Source of the DNA: UBA1100 sp964533265
Lineage (GTDB): Bacteria > Verrucomicrobiota > Verrucomicrobiia > Limisphaerales > UBA1100
Reading direction: 5' to 3'
Assembly: GCA_964533265.1 (NCBI GenBank)
Contig: CAZHJW010000001.1
Span: 86,750-150,749 of the forward strand
DNA: 64,000 bases
This document shows, one piece after another, positions 55,167 to 64,000 of this stretch (positions within the stretch are counted from its first letter, which is position 1; every line of letters begins with the position of its first letter). A model generated the notes under the pieces. It did not search any database and was not told where the DNA came from. It was given only the letters and a program-made list of their open reading frames with translations. The position numbers and the translations under genes were made by a program.

Positions 55167-56156
55167 TCAAGCCTTATCTCGAATATGCAACCACGTATGC
55201 ACATGTGGTTTTCCACGGAAATACCAAAGCATAGTAGGCCCCTCCACTTGCCATACATCCCATGTTTCATCCTTACCTATATTTTCATCTTTATAATAAG
55301 CTATGTGAAGATTCTCAAAGCCGTTCTTCTCAATCAGTTTCATTGATTCATCCGCATCTTTTTTGCGGAATGGTGCCAGCATATCCTTCATGACCTCTCG
55401 CATTAAACCCTGCTGATCTTTACTCATCTCAGCAGCCCGAAGCCCCGGAAGGCCCTCATTTTTGCCTGTTAACTCAACCGTTTTTGTCCCGTGTTCGCCC
55501 CGCGATTTCCCTAGAAGGCAGGTTTTGCGTTGTTTACCATCTAAGGCTTTGAACAATTCATTTGGACGTTTGGCCTGAAACCAATAGGCATTACCTTCAT
55601 GATCTGCCTTTTCATTGAAACTCTTTGCAGCGTGACCATAGAAAATTGGCCCGCCAAAAGCTGCTCCATCAAGTGAATCCCCATCACATCGCCTAGTCAC
55701 ATGTCTTCCAGTGAAAACTAGCTCGAATTTACCCGTCCCAGGCTCACCAAAAATTGCGATCGCACTATCATCAAAGCCACCAGGAGAATCATGAACAACC
55801 TGATCGTATACAACCTTTCGATATTCATCACTGTGCAGTCCATTAAAGATATTTTTAACCATTTCAATTTGGTCATCTTCCATGTCTCCGACAGCTAATT
55901 TTTTCTGTATGTGCCAATTATTTTCAACTCTGTTGCGCAGCGGATGATTCCACGAAAAACAAACGGCCTCGCGTTGCTTCTCTGTAAGAGTTTTGTAAAG
56001 ACTCGTTACCTGCGTTTCTGGATGAATTACAGATTTTTTTGCCAAAAGTAATGGGGCAGCGGCAACGCTAGCAAGGCCTGCCCCTGCCTTTTTAATGAAT
56101 TCACGTCGGGAGGTCTCACAGCAATCGATAGCTTCTATCTGAGGATTGATCTTCAT
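55167..56156 (-). CDS. Tat-exported DUF3500-like protein
   Basis: 329 residues from ATG 56156 with a twin-arginine signal (SRREFIKKAGAG, then an Ala/Leu-rich stretch). The remainder resembles DUF3500 proteins (LTEKQREAVCF near the start; AIAIFGEPGTGKFELVFTGRHVTRRC in the middle). Function is unknown. A longer frame back to 56405 overlaps the divergent protease gene and is rejected. It precedes the DUF1592-DUF1552 pair on the same strand. Confidence 0.65.
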   Translation of the reverse strand: MKINPQIEAIDCCETSRREFIKKAGAGLASVAAAPLLLAKKSVIHPETQVTSLYKTLTEKQREAVCFSWNHPLRNRVENNWHIQKKLAVGDMEDDQIEMVKNIFNGLHSDEYRKVVYDQVVHDSPGGFDDSAIAIFGEPGTGKFELVFTGRHVTRRCDGDSLDGAAFGGPIFYGHAAKSFNEKADHEGNAYWFQAKRPNELFKALDGKQRKTCLLGKSRGEHGTKTVELTGKNEGLPGLRAAEMSKDQQGLMREVMKDMLAPFRKKDADESMKLIEKNGFENLHIAYYKDENIGKDETWDVWQVEGPTMLWYFRGKPHVHTWLHIRDKA

Positions 56157-56262
56157 GCGATGGAGCCTAGTCATTTTCCCCGTACTGGCAATTTGTTTTT
56201 CCTGATACATCCTGAATAAAAAACTCTCGCTCGACCTTGTTATTTGACCAAAATTTAACCAA

Positions 56263-58440
56263 ATGAGATTGATCACCGCCATTTTCTTTACCGGCCTTTC
56301 CTTCTCAACCATTAGCCAAACTCCTCCAGCCGTTAAATCGGTCAAAACACTGACAGCAGAGGCCAAGCAATCACTGGTTACCGTCATCCACGGAGGACGC
56401 GGCAACGCTCAAGATGGGACTGGAACAGGTTTTGCCATTTCCAAGGATATGATTGCTACATGCCTACATGTCATTGGTGAGGCACGCCCGATCCATGTTC
56501 GCACAGCCAAAGGCAAAAAACTTCAAGTTCTATCTGTCTATTCCACCGACAGAAAACGAGATTTAGCTATTCTAAAAATTAAGGATGGCGACCTAAAACC
56601 TCTTCCGCTTGGAAACTCAAATACACTCACCCAAGGCGACCCCATTATCGCTCTAGGGAACCCTATGGGACTCACTAGCAGTGTTGTTCAAGGCGTTCTA
56701 TCAGCACGCCGTGAAATGGAATTAGGCATAATGCTCCAACTCGCCATTCCTGTTGAACCTGGCAACAGTGGTGGCCCTATACTGGACAGGCACGGACGAA
56801 TCCAAGGCATCATGACCATGAAATCAACCGTCACCGCAAATCTCGGATTTGCCATGCCCATCGATGCCCTTAAGCGCCTCATTGATAAACCGAACCCAGT
56901 CCCCATGAATCGCTGGCTAACCATTGGCGCTCTCAACGATCAACAATGGCAGCCCCTCATGGGCGCAGAATGGAAACAGAGAGCTGGGAGGATTACAGTA
57001 AAAGGAATTGGAAGCGGCTTCGGAGGGCGCTCATTATGCCTTTCGAGATCCAACGCCCCTTCCATGCCGTATGAATTGGAAGTAATGGTAAAATTAGATG
57101 ATGAATCCGGCGCTGCAGGACTTGTCTTCGGAGCAGATGGAGGTCAAATACATTACGGATTTTATCCGACTGCCGGAAAACTGCGACTTACAAGATTTGA
57201 CGGCCCCACTGTTCTTGACTGGTCAATTCTTAAAGATCTGGACACTGCGCACTATAAAAAGGGCGAATGGAATACAATAAAGGTACGACATGAAGTCGGC
57301 CTAATACACTGTTTCGTGAACGGCCAAGAGGTGTTTTCTTTCGAAGACAACAATCTTGGCTCAGGCCGCATAGGGTTAGCTAAATTTCGTAATACAAATG
57401 CGGAGTTTCGTAAATTCCGACACGGCAAAATCCTGCCAACCACCTTTCCCCCCGCCAAATTATTAGCCAAACTCGATAAGATGATCGCCCTAATTAAACC
57501 AAAAGATGAGTTCTCAATTGAAGAAATAGATTCATTAAAATTAAACCCTGCCTTGAACCAGGCAATTCTTCTTAAGCGTGCAAAATCTCTTGAAACCCAA
57601 GCGAAACAGTTACGCAACCTCGCCGAAACGGTCCAGGAGAGTTCGACTCAGGATGAACTTGCAAAGGAAATGAAACAACCGGAACAGGATATCAACCTGC
57701 TTCGCGCTGCCCTTCTTATCGCGCGCCTAGACAATAGTGAAATTGAGATCGAACACTATCTCAACTCCGTTGAAGACATGGCGAAAACCATCCATTCTGA
57801 ACTGAAGCCAAGCGCAAGTGAGCGAGCCAAGCTGAAGGCCATCGGCTCGTATTTATTCCGCCAAAACGGCTTTCATGGCAGTCGAGGAGATTATTACAAC
57901 CGTTCCAACAGTTACCTCAATGAAGTCATCGATGATCGGGAAGGCATTCCCATTACCCTCTCGGTTCTTTACCTTGAAATTGCTGAGCACCTCGACATGC
58001 ATTTGCAAGGACTACCGCTGCCGGGCCACTTTACAGTTGGAAGAATAGAAAAAGACTCAAACCCGCTGATCATCGACGTCTATAATGGGGGGCAAATCAT
58101 AACACGAAAGGAAGCCGAAAAACTAGTGCTCAACACATCAGGCATTCGATTACTTGATAAACATTTAATCCCTGCCACTAAAAAGGATATCGCTTTACGA
58201 ATGCTCCGAAACCTTATCGCAATCGGTAATAGTTCTGAAGAGCCCAAAACCGTCATTCGCTATCTAAACACCCTATTAAAACTGGAACCAAATGCACCAC
58301 AAGAAAGACTCAACCGAGCTTTAATGTATATGAAGCTTAAACAGAACTCAAAAGCAAAGGATGATGTTCGCTGGTTATTGAACAAAAATCCTCCCGGATT
58401 CAATCGGGAACGGTTGTTGGACCTTTTTCAAAGATTGTAG
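56263..58440 (+). CDS. HtrA-like protease fused to beta-sandwich and SirB1 transglutaminase-like domains
   Basis: A 725-residue exported protein. Order: signal peptide (1-20), trypsin-like domain with triad H69 (ATCLHVIG), D100 (KRDLAIL) and S169 (PGNSGGP), then a DUF1080/LamG-type beta-sandwich (about 215-395), a helical linker, a SirB1-type transglutaminase-like domain (about 515-640: NSYLNEVIDDREGIPITLS; LPGHFTVG; DVYNGGQ) and TPR-like helices to the end. No PDZ domain is present, which is unusual for HtrA relatives. I know of no named protein with this exact order. Confidence 0.85.
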   Translation: MRLITAIFFTGLSFSTISQTPPAVKSVKTLTAEAKQSLVTVIHGGRGNAQDGTGTGFAISKDMIATCLHVIGEARPIHVRTAKGKKLQVLSVYSTDRKRDLAILKIKDGDLKPLPLGNSNTLTQGDPIIALGNPMGLTSSVVQGVLSARREMELGIMLQLAIPVEPGNSGGPILDRHGRIQGIMTMKSTVTANLGFAMPIDALKRLIDKPNPVPMNRWLTIGALNDQQWQPLMGAEWKQRAGRITVKGIGSGFGGRSLCLSRSNAPSMPYELEVMVKLDDESGAAGLVFGADGGQIHYGFYPTAGKLRLTRFDGPTVLDWSILKDLDTAHYKKGEWNTIKVRHEVGLIHCFVNGQEVFSFEDNNLGSGRIGLAKFRNTNAEFRKFRHGKILPTTFPPAKLLAKLDKMIALIKPKDEFSIEEIDSLKLNPALNQAILLKRAKSLETQAKQLRNLAETVQESSTQDELAKEMKQPEQDINLLRAALLIARLDNSEIEIEHYLNSVEDMAKTIHSELKPSASERAKLKAIGSYLFRQNGFHGSRGDYYNRSNSYLNEVIDDREGIPITLSVLYLEIAEHLDMHLQGLPLPGHFTVGRIEKDSNPLIIDVYNGGQIITRKEAEKLVLNTSGIRLLDKHLIPATKKDIALRMLRNLIAIGNSSEEPKTVIRYLNTLLKLEPNAPQERLNRALMYMKLKQNSKAKDDVRWLLNKNPPGFNRERLLDLFQRL

Positions 58441-58447
58441 AATAACT

Positions 58448-61387
58448 CTACTTTCTCGCTTCAGGTGTAATTGTGAGTTCCACCTTCTTCTTCTTGCGCG
58501 TCACAATCACTTTCACTGGTTTACCAATCTTAATATCGTTCAAGGCCTCAGTGTAGTCGTAGATATTGTTGATCTTTTTTGCGCCAAATTGCACCACGAT
58601 ATCCCCACCCTTGATTCCTGCCTTATCGGCCGGCCCTCCCGCACGCACATCATTAATAAGTAAACCCTTTTCTTCTGAAGCATAGTCCGGGATCACACCG
58701 GTATAAGCCTTCATTTCGTTACGGGTCCCTCTGCCTCGATTGCCACGTTCTACTTTAATGTAATCTGGACGTTTCATTTCACCAACCAAATCCAACATCA
58801 AATGCCCGGTAAACTCCGTCAGTCTTTGCATGTCCTCGTAGTTAAGCGTATCTGGGTCGTCGGTGGGCTTATGATAATCCTTATGCAGGCCTGTAAAGAG
58901 ACAGATAGAGGGCACACCTTTTGGATAGATCGAAGTGATGTCCGTTGGCTGATAAGGATCATTCTGAAGCTTCAGACTGAATCCGGCGGCAACATTACGT
59001 TTTTCAATTAATTTTTTCCAAACGCTGGATGTACCGATACCCTGCATGATCAATTGGTTCTTTTTCATCCGGCCCACCATGTCCAGATTGATGTAGGAAG
59101 TAACCTGTTTGAAGGGGATCAGTGGCTTCTTGGCGTATTGAGCTGAACCTAGAAGCCCTATTTCTTCTCCGGTCCACCAGCAGAAAATAATTCCCCGCTT
59201 AAATTTATTGGGGTTCTTCTCCCGCTCCTCAGCCAACCAGGCAGCTAATTCAAGTAATGTCACCGTGCCGGAAGTATTATCATCAGCCCCGTTATGAATG
59301 CGCCCCGGGTTTCCTCCCTTTGGCTGCAATGATCCATCATTGTAGCCCAAATGATCATAATGAGCCCCGATCATCACGTATTCTGGTTCATCCGTTTCTA
59401 CTCCCGGCGGCAAAACCGCAATAACATTATAGTCATGACGCTCGACCTTCTTAACCGCTGTCTTTACGCGAATTTTTGTCCCAGCTAATGGATAACTAAA
59501 GGGCTTATGAGGATTCTCCTTATCCAAATCATCCTGCACAGTCTTTATGACACCCTTGCCTGCTGCAGCAAAAACAGCATTTGCCAACTTGTGGCTTCCA
59601 GACAATGCAACCACGCCACTACTTGCCGCGCTCCGGTCGAGATTAACCGGGATCAACTTATTAGAATTCTTGGAATTCGGGCCTCCCACAATGATAATTC
59701 CCTTTGCCCCGTGCCGACCGGCTACTGTGGCCTTGTACTGCAATGCAGCACTTCGCATCAATTTCTGGCGCCTATCTTGACTCACCCCCTCTGGCACATA
59801 TCGTAGCACGATCACCACTTTGTTGGTGCAATCAAGCCCGGCATAGGAATCATAGCCTTCACCTGGTTTTCCTGCGACCGCCAATCCGTAACCCCCAAAG
59901 ACAACCTCACTTTCAACAGTGTTATTTACTGTGAAAGATAAAGGGCTGAAGTCTTTCCCAACCTCAAAACGAGTCTCCTTTCCGTCTTTTCCAACCAAGA
60001 CCAACTCATTCTCCTCCTTGATGACATCTACTCCAAATTTGAAGGACATGGGATTCCTGTAAGACTTGTCCTTGCCTGCGGGCTGTAGCCCAAGAGATTT
60101 AACCTGGTCTATAATATAATCCGCAGCCTTCTTAATCCCGGGTGAAGCAGTGTAACGGCCCTCCAGATCATCCGAAGCCAAGTATTCAACCTGCGCTCTT
60201 ATGTCAGCCTGAGTAATTGCTGATTCCAATTTTTGTGATGTCGCTACCTTTAATTGGGCATCTGGCAAACTTAACGGGGTCACCTTGATTTTTTTTGATT
60301 TACCTAATGCAACCAAGGCCGATTCATGATCCCATTTGCCGATGAAGAGCTGCGATTTTTCGTTCTCAGTTCTATTGGAAGTCCACATCAACTGCTTTCC
60401 GTCTGGCGAAAAAACCGGCAAACCATCAAAACCATCAGTGAAAGTCGCCCTAACAGGTTCCCGCGTGCCCGCTGTATCCACCAAGTAAACCTCAAAATTC
60501 GTAAACCCGAGTTTGTTGGAAGAAAAAGCGACATACTCACCACTGGGATGAAAGTAAGGAGCCCAAGACATGGCCCCAAATTCCGTTAGACGATGGATAT
60601 CACTCCCATCAAGATTCATAGTGAAAATGTCGGCCGTGTCACCTTTCTCGGAAAAATGACGCCAAATAATGCGCTTACCATCGGGTGAAAAAAACGGGCC
60701 GCCATCGTATCCCGGCAGAAATGTGAGTCTCTTCTGCCCAGAACCATCAGCATTCATTATGTAAATTTCGCCAAAGTAAGAGAGATCATACTTTAGCTTC
60801 ACCTTCTCCTTATCGGTGAAATCTTCCCTTCCATAAGCGTCACGAATGGAGCAAAAAACAATCTTGCTGCCATCGGGCGAATACGCCCCTTCAGCATCAT
60901 AACCTAAAGCTGTCGTCAGACGCTTCAATCCTTTACCGTCACGCCTTGAAGTACATATGTCGATGCGCTCATCATAATCCCAAGAATAACGCCGCGTCTT
61001 ACCCGAAGCGCGAAACTCTAATTCTGAATTTTGCTTATTAATCGCCTCAGGATCAGAATGGGAGCTGGCAAACAATACTTCCTGGGTTCCCGGCCTAAAG
61101 AAGGCACATGTTGTCTTGCCGGCTCCCGGCGACACGCGGTTCACATCTCCTGTTTCCAGACTCATGTTGTATATTTGATAAAACGGATTACCCGCCTCCC
61201 TTTCACTCTGGAAAATAATATTTTTCCCGTCTTCTGAAAAATACCCTTCTCCACTGCGCTTCCCTTCAATGGTTAACTGCCTAACGCGGGAAAGGAATTG
61301 ATCCTCCCCATCCAATTTAACCTGAGCCTGAAGCCCCTCTATCGCACCAAGTAACAAGAGGCTTAATGAAATAACTTTTACCTTCAT
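58448..61387 (-). CDS. Exported M28 aminopeptidase with propeller, PA and PDZ domains
   Basis: A 979-residue protein: signal peptide (1-21), TolB/PD40-type beta-propeller (about 35-350), PA insert (about 480-590), M28 zinc exopeptidase (IGAHYDHLG; GADDNTSG; WWTGEEIGLLGS; NLDMVGRM), and a C-terminal PDZ domain (about 890-979). The metal ligands of M28 are all visible. The propeller probably gates or orients substrates. The small exported protein at 61396-61854 lies 8 nt upstream in the same operon. Confidence 0.9.
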   Translation of the reverse strand: MKVKVISLSLLLLGAIEGLQAQVKLDGEDQFLSRVRQLTIEGKRSGEGYFSEDGKNIIFQSEREAGNPFYQIYNMSLETGDVNRVSPGAGKTTCAFFRPGTQEVLFASSHSDPEAINKQNSELEFRASGKTRRYSWDYDERIDICTSRRDGKGLKRLTTALGYDAEGAYSPDGSKIVFCSIRDAYGREDFTDKEKVKLKYDLSYFGEIYIMNADGSGQKRLTFLPGYDGGPFFSPDGKRIIWRHFSEKGDTADIFTMNLDGSDIHRLTEFGAMSWAPYFHPSGEYVAFSSNKLGFTNFEVYLVDTAGTREPVRATFTDGFDGLPVFSPDGKQLMWTSNRTENEKSQLFIGKWDHESALVALGKSKKIKVTPLSLPDAQLKVATSQKLESAITQADIRAQVEYLASDDLEGRYTASPGIKKAADYIIDQVKSLGLQPAGKDKSYRNPMSFKFGVDVIKEENELVLVGKDGKETRFEVGKDFSPLSFTVNNTVESEVVFGGYGLAVAGKPGEGYDSYAGLDCTNKVVIVLRYVPEGVSQDRRQKLMRSAALQYKATVAGRHGAKGIIIVGGPNSKNSNKLIPVNLDRSAASSGVVALSGSHKLANAVFAAAGKGVIKTVQDDLDKENPHKPFSYPLAGTKIRVKTAVKKVERHDYNVIAVLPPGVETDEPEYVMIGAHYDHLGYNDGSLQPKGGNPGRIHNGADDNTSGTVTLLELAAWLAEEREKNPNKFKRGIIFCWWTGEEIGLLGSAQYAKKPLIPFKQVTSYINLDMVGRMKKNQLIMQGIGTSSVWKKLIEKRNVAAGFSLKLQNDPYQPTDITSIYPKGVPSICLFTGLHKDYHKPTDDPDTLNYEDMQRLTEFTGHLMLDLVGEMKRPDYIKVERGNRGRGTRNEMKAYTGVIPDYASEEKGLLINDVRAGGPADKAGIKGGDIVVQFGAKKINNIYDYTEALNDIKIGKPVKVIVTRKKKKVELTITPEARK

Positions 61388-61395
61388 GAGCTTAA

Positions 61396-61854
61396 TTAGT
61401 TCTTATCTAACTCCTTAACTTTCTCGACTACACCAAACATATGACCACCAACCTTACCGTGCTTCCACGTCCCCGCATACTTTCCATCGTCAATCACAAT
61501 ATGAGCGCTAAAGGTTCCCAACAGTGGAATTTTAAGGTTATCCATTTCTATCACTGGAGTTTTCCCTGCCCATTTGATGGGCACTGGAACCGGAAGTGTG
61601 ACATCTTGTTTCCCATATTTGATACGAGCCTGAAAAACCCAGATATCCCCTTTCGTCAATTTTTTGACGCTCTTTATCGTGTATTCTTCCTTCGCTGGAA
61701 CCCCCTCCTGACCATCAATGGTAAAAACACCTATGAACTTTGTTCCTGACAACATCTTTTCCAAGGCCGCATTGCGTTTCTCTTGTTCCTTCTCATCTGC
61801 CTGCGCAGGATGCACCCATAATAGGCATAGGCATAGGATGTGTAACAATTTCAT
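61396..61854 (-). CDS. Small exported protein of unknown function
   Basis: 152 residues from ATG 61854 with a signal peptide (MKLLHILCLCLLWVHPAQA). The mature part is mostly beta-strand-like and Lys-rich (KFIGVFTIDGQEG; YTIKSVKKLTKGDIWVFQARIKY; HIVIDDGKYAGTWKHGKVGGHMFG). I do not recognise a family. It is the first gene of an operon with the M28 peptidase and might be a partner or inhibitor; that is inference from position only. Confidence 0.65.
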   Translation of the reverse strand: MKLLHILCLCLLWVHPAQADEKEQEKRNAALEKMLSGTKFIGVFTIDGQEGVPAKEEYTIKSVKKLTKGDIWVFQARIKYGKQDVTLPVPVPIKWAGKTPVIEMDNLKIPLLGTFSAHIVIDDGKYAGTWKHGKVGGHMFGVVEKVKELDKN

Positions 61855-61940
61855 GCGGCCATCATCGTCCAACAGACTCAAGGTGCAAGCCGAATCATTG
61901 TCACTTGGCAGTTTGAACCGCAAACGATACCATCCCCGTT

Positions 61941-63167
61941 GTGCACCATCAGTTTCTTTGGATTATATGTGGACTCTGTATCTCTTATGTCGCAACCGGC
62001 GAAAACTGGCCAAGATTTAGGGGCTCAAATGGAGCGGGTATCAGCCGTTCTCAAATCCCTGTCAAATGGTCTCCTGAGAATATTCAGTGGAAAACCCCCC
62101 TCCCTGCTACCGGCCATGGCTCCCCCGTAGTTTGGGGAAATTCTATTTTCCTATTGTGTGCTGATGAACAAGAAGGGTCCCGCATCCCCGTGGGCATCAA
62201 TGCCAATACAGGAAAGATTCTGTGGTCTATAAAATTTGCTGCCATAAAACATAAACACCATAAGCAAAATAGCTTCGCCTCAAGTACTCCTGCATCAGAC
62301 TCTGAGCACGTTTATTTCAGCTGGGGAACACCCGATAATCTTTCACTTGCAGCCATCTCACATGCCGGAAAACTTATCTGGAAAAAAGACCTGGGGGCCG
62401 TTAAAGGCGGACATGGATTTGGGGCCTCGCCCATTATCCACAAGAATCTTCTTATTCTAAATAATGATCAGGACGGAGATAGCTCGCTTATCGCTCTGGA
62501 TAAAAGTAATGGGGAAGTTGTTTGGGAAACCCCAAGAGAGAGCAAACGGCTAACCTACAGCACCCCAATCACCTACACCGCTCCTGACCGGGAGGAAGAA
62601 CTTATATTTACCAACTGGACACATGGCATCACCGGAATCAATCCCACAAACGGCAAGGTGGTTTGGGAGAACTCGGTCTTCAACCAGTCCTCCAAGGAGC
62701 GAGCTATTGGCTCACCCATCACAGCAGGAGATTTGGTCATCGGCACATGCGGTTTTGTCACCAAGCTCAAACACATTGTCGCCTTACGGCCCAAGGGAAA
62801 ATTGATGGAGGAAGCATGGCGTATTGAAAAAAGTGTGCCACACATTCCCACCCCATTACTTATCGGCAAGAACCTGTTTCTCTGGAACGATCAGGGAATC
62901 GTAACCTGCGTGGAGGCTAAAACGGGGAAGATTCACTGGAATGAAAGGACTGTGAGAAGCGGGAAATTCTTCAGCAGTCCAGTGGCAGCAAATGGAATTA
63001 TCTATTGCATCGACTCCAACGGCAAAATGATCGTGATGCGCGGTGACGGCAAATTCGAAATTTTAGCTGAAAACAATTTAGACCAACGCTGCAATGCAAC
63101 TCCGGCTATTGCCAACGACCGAATGTATATACGCACCTACACACATTTAATTGCTGTCGCAAAATGA
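61941..63167 (+). CDS. PQQ-type beta-propeller protein
   Basis: A 408-residue exported protein built of PQQ-like propeller blades. Repeated motifs of the type Ala-x-x-(Ala/Thr)-G-x-x-x-W are seen (NANTGKILWSIKF; DKSNGEVVWETPR; NPTNGKVVWENS; EAKTGKIHWNERT). The N-terminus ENWPRFRGSNGAG is typical of the PVC 'outer membrane protein assembly BamB-like' propellers. It starts with GTG 61941 and overlaps the next gene by 4 nt. It has no catalytic signature of a dehydrogenase, so a binding role is likely. Confidence 0.87.
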   Translation: MHHQFLWIICGLCISYVATGENWPRFRGSNGAGISRSQIPVKWSPENIQWKTPLPATGHGSPVVWGNSIFLLCADEQEGSRIPVGINANTGKILWSIKFAAIKHKHHKQNSFASSTPASDSEHVYFSWGTPDNLSLAAISHAGKLIWKKDLGAVKGGHGFGASPIIHKNLLILNNDQDGDSSLIALDKSNGEVVWETPRESKRLTYSTPITYTAPDREEELIFTNWTHGITGINPTNGKVVWENSVFNQSSKERAIGSPITAGDLVIGTCGFVTKLKHIVALRPKGKLMEEAWRIEKSVPHIPTPLLIGKNLFLWNDQGIVTCVEAKTGKIHWNERTVRSGKFFSSPVAANGIIYCIDSNGKMIVMRGDGKFEILAENNLDQRCNATPAIANDRMYIRTYTHLIAVAK

Positions 63168-64000
63168 ATCGCCGCCATTTCCTGCAAACCTCATTCGCCC
63201 TTGGATCTCTTCGAGTCCTTGGCGCAAGGAAAGAACGTCGCCACCCTTCCCTAACCCTTGGATTCAGCTTGTATGGCATGAAAACCCTGAAGACTGAAGA
63301 GGCACTGAGGCAATTATCCAAGATCGGCTATGATTCAGTTGAGCTCTGCCTCAATGACGGTTGGGATGCGGCTCCAAAAAACATGACGGCAAAACGGAGA
63401 AAAGAGCTCCGGATTTTACTTGGCGATTTAGATCTTAAACTGACCTCTCTCATGATTAATATTAAGTTGAATGGGGAGCAAAAGATAAGCATTGCGAAAA
63501 TCAGAGAAGCTGGCCAGATGGGTCACGACCTATGCCCAGATAACCCACCAGTTATTGAATCGGTTGGTGGGGGAGGCAAGTGGGCGGAGGTAAAAAACGA
63601 ATTCACAGACAACCTTCGCCACTGGGCTGAGGCTGGAAAAGCCAGCAAGACCGTTGTTTGCCTAAAACCCCACCGGTTTGGCGCAGTCAACCGACCTGAG
63701 GATGCGGTTTGGCTCGCCAAGGAAGTCAAAAGCCCCTGGTTAAAACTCGCCTATGATTACAGCCACTTCATCCACCGGAATATCGATTTTGAAGGCTCCC
63801 TTAAAACCATGATCCCTCACACGCGGTTTATCCATGTGAAGGATACCATCATTAAAGATGGCAAACCGCGCTTTGTGATCCCGGGGGCAAGTGGTCAGAT
63901 TAATTATGCAAAACTAATGAGCTTATCAGCAAAACTGGGCTACCGAGGAGATATTAATGCGGAAATCAGTGGGCAGGTTTGGGGCCAAAAAGGATATGAC
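63164..64000 (+). CDS. Exported sugar phosphate isomerase/epimerase-like TIM barrel, partial at window end
   Basis: 279 codons are visible and the frame is still open at the right edge. A Tat-type or Sec signal begins MNRRHFLQTSFALGSL. The rest is a xylose-isomerase-like TIM barrel (TLGFSLYGMKTLKTEEALRQ; YDSVELCLNDG; LKLAYDYSHFI; RFIHVKD). ATG 63164 overlaps the propeller gene's stop by 4 nt, so the two are coupled. Such exported isomerase-like proteins are frequent in PVC bacteria, with substrates mostly unknown. Confidence 0.82.
   Translation, partial: MNRRHFLQTSFALGSLRVLGARKERRHPSLTLGFSLYGMKTLKTEEALRQLSKIGYDSVELCLNDGWDAAPKNMTAKRRKELRILLGDLDLKLTSLMINIKLNGEQKISIAKIREAGQMGHDLCPDNPPVIESVGGGGKWAEVKNEFTDNLRHWAEAGKASKTVVCLKPHRFGAVNRPEDAVWLAKEVKSPWLKLAYDYSHFIHRNIDFEGSLKTMIPHTRFIHVKDTIIKDGKPRFVIPGASGQINYAKLMSLSAKLGYRGDINAEISGQVWGQKGYD

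Noticed and set aside
56157..56405. N-terminal extension of the DUF3500-like gene
   Set aside because: The added segment overlaps the start of the divergent protease, has no signal-like features, and pushes the Tat signal into the interior.

Overview
This window looks like a scaffold from an uncultured member of the PVC group, most likely Verrucomicrobiota. That assignment is an inference. It rests on a DUF1592-type c-type cytochrome protein next to a DUF1552 protein, a formylglycine sulfatase, Tat-exported DUF3500 and sugar-isomerase-like proteins, a PQQ-type propeller protein, and large secreted peptidases with beta-propellers. These sit among ordinary housekeeping genes of moderate GC. A run of exactly 100 N (48005-48104) marks a scaffold join. 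I see no rRNA, tRNA, CRISPR array, prophage or insertion sequence.

Layout. 1-5.5 kb: thiH-thiS with a terminator, then mgtE, mscS-type channel and a TlpA-like thioredoxin. 5.5-18.6 kb: infA, apaG, a beta-CASP nuclease, a tonB-exbB-exbD-like operon, DUF1015-argG, infC, hscA-like Hsp70, stand-alone coaB, and an M50-like peptidase/ptsN/argS operon. 18.7-28.2 kb: pyrE-msrA, two tandem secreted paralogs with an unfamiliar repeat, ubiD, sulfatase, a LuxC-type acyl-CoA reductase beside queD, and a VOC protein. 28.2-40.5 kb: tricorn-like protease-fdhD, a SIS protein-uvrC, thrS without its TGS domain, rpmB, smpB, rpoZ, ispA, purB and rhomboid. 40.5-48 kb: oligoendopeptidase F, a DUF885 peptidase and a giant glycogen-debranching enzyme cut by the gap. 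48.1-51.8 kb: metK-ahcY diverging from an ArsR-HTH/methyltransferase fusion that resembles the SAH sensor SahR. 51.8-64 kb: DUF3500, DUF1592 and DUF1552 genes, a trypsin/beta-sandwich/SirB1/TPR fusion, a propeller-PA-M28-PDZ exopeptidase, a small exported protein, a PQQ-type propeller and a Tat-exported TIM-barrel protein running off the end.

How genes work together. metK and ahcY make SAM and recycle SAH, and the divergent regulator with a palindrome in the shared promoter probably senses SAH. Several exported peptidases, the sulfatase and the TonB-type energy module fit a particle- or polymer-degrading marine or freshwater heterotroph. The genome is compact: five of nine convergent gene pairs overlap by exactly 4 nt through interlocked stop codons.

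The best candidates for something not previously described are the tandem repeat-flanked secreted paralogs (19861-22935), the protease-SirB1 fusion (56263-58440) and the SahR-like switch outside Proteobacteria (50781-51759).
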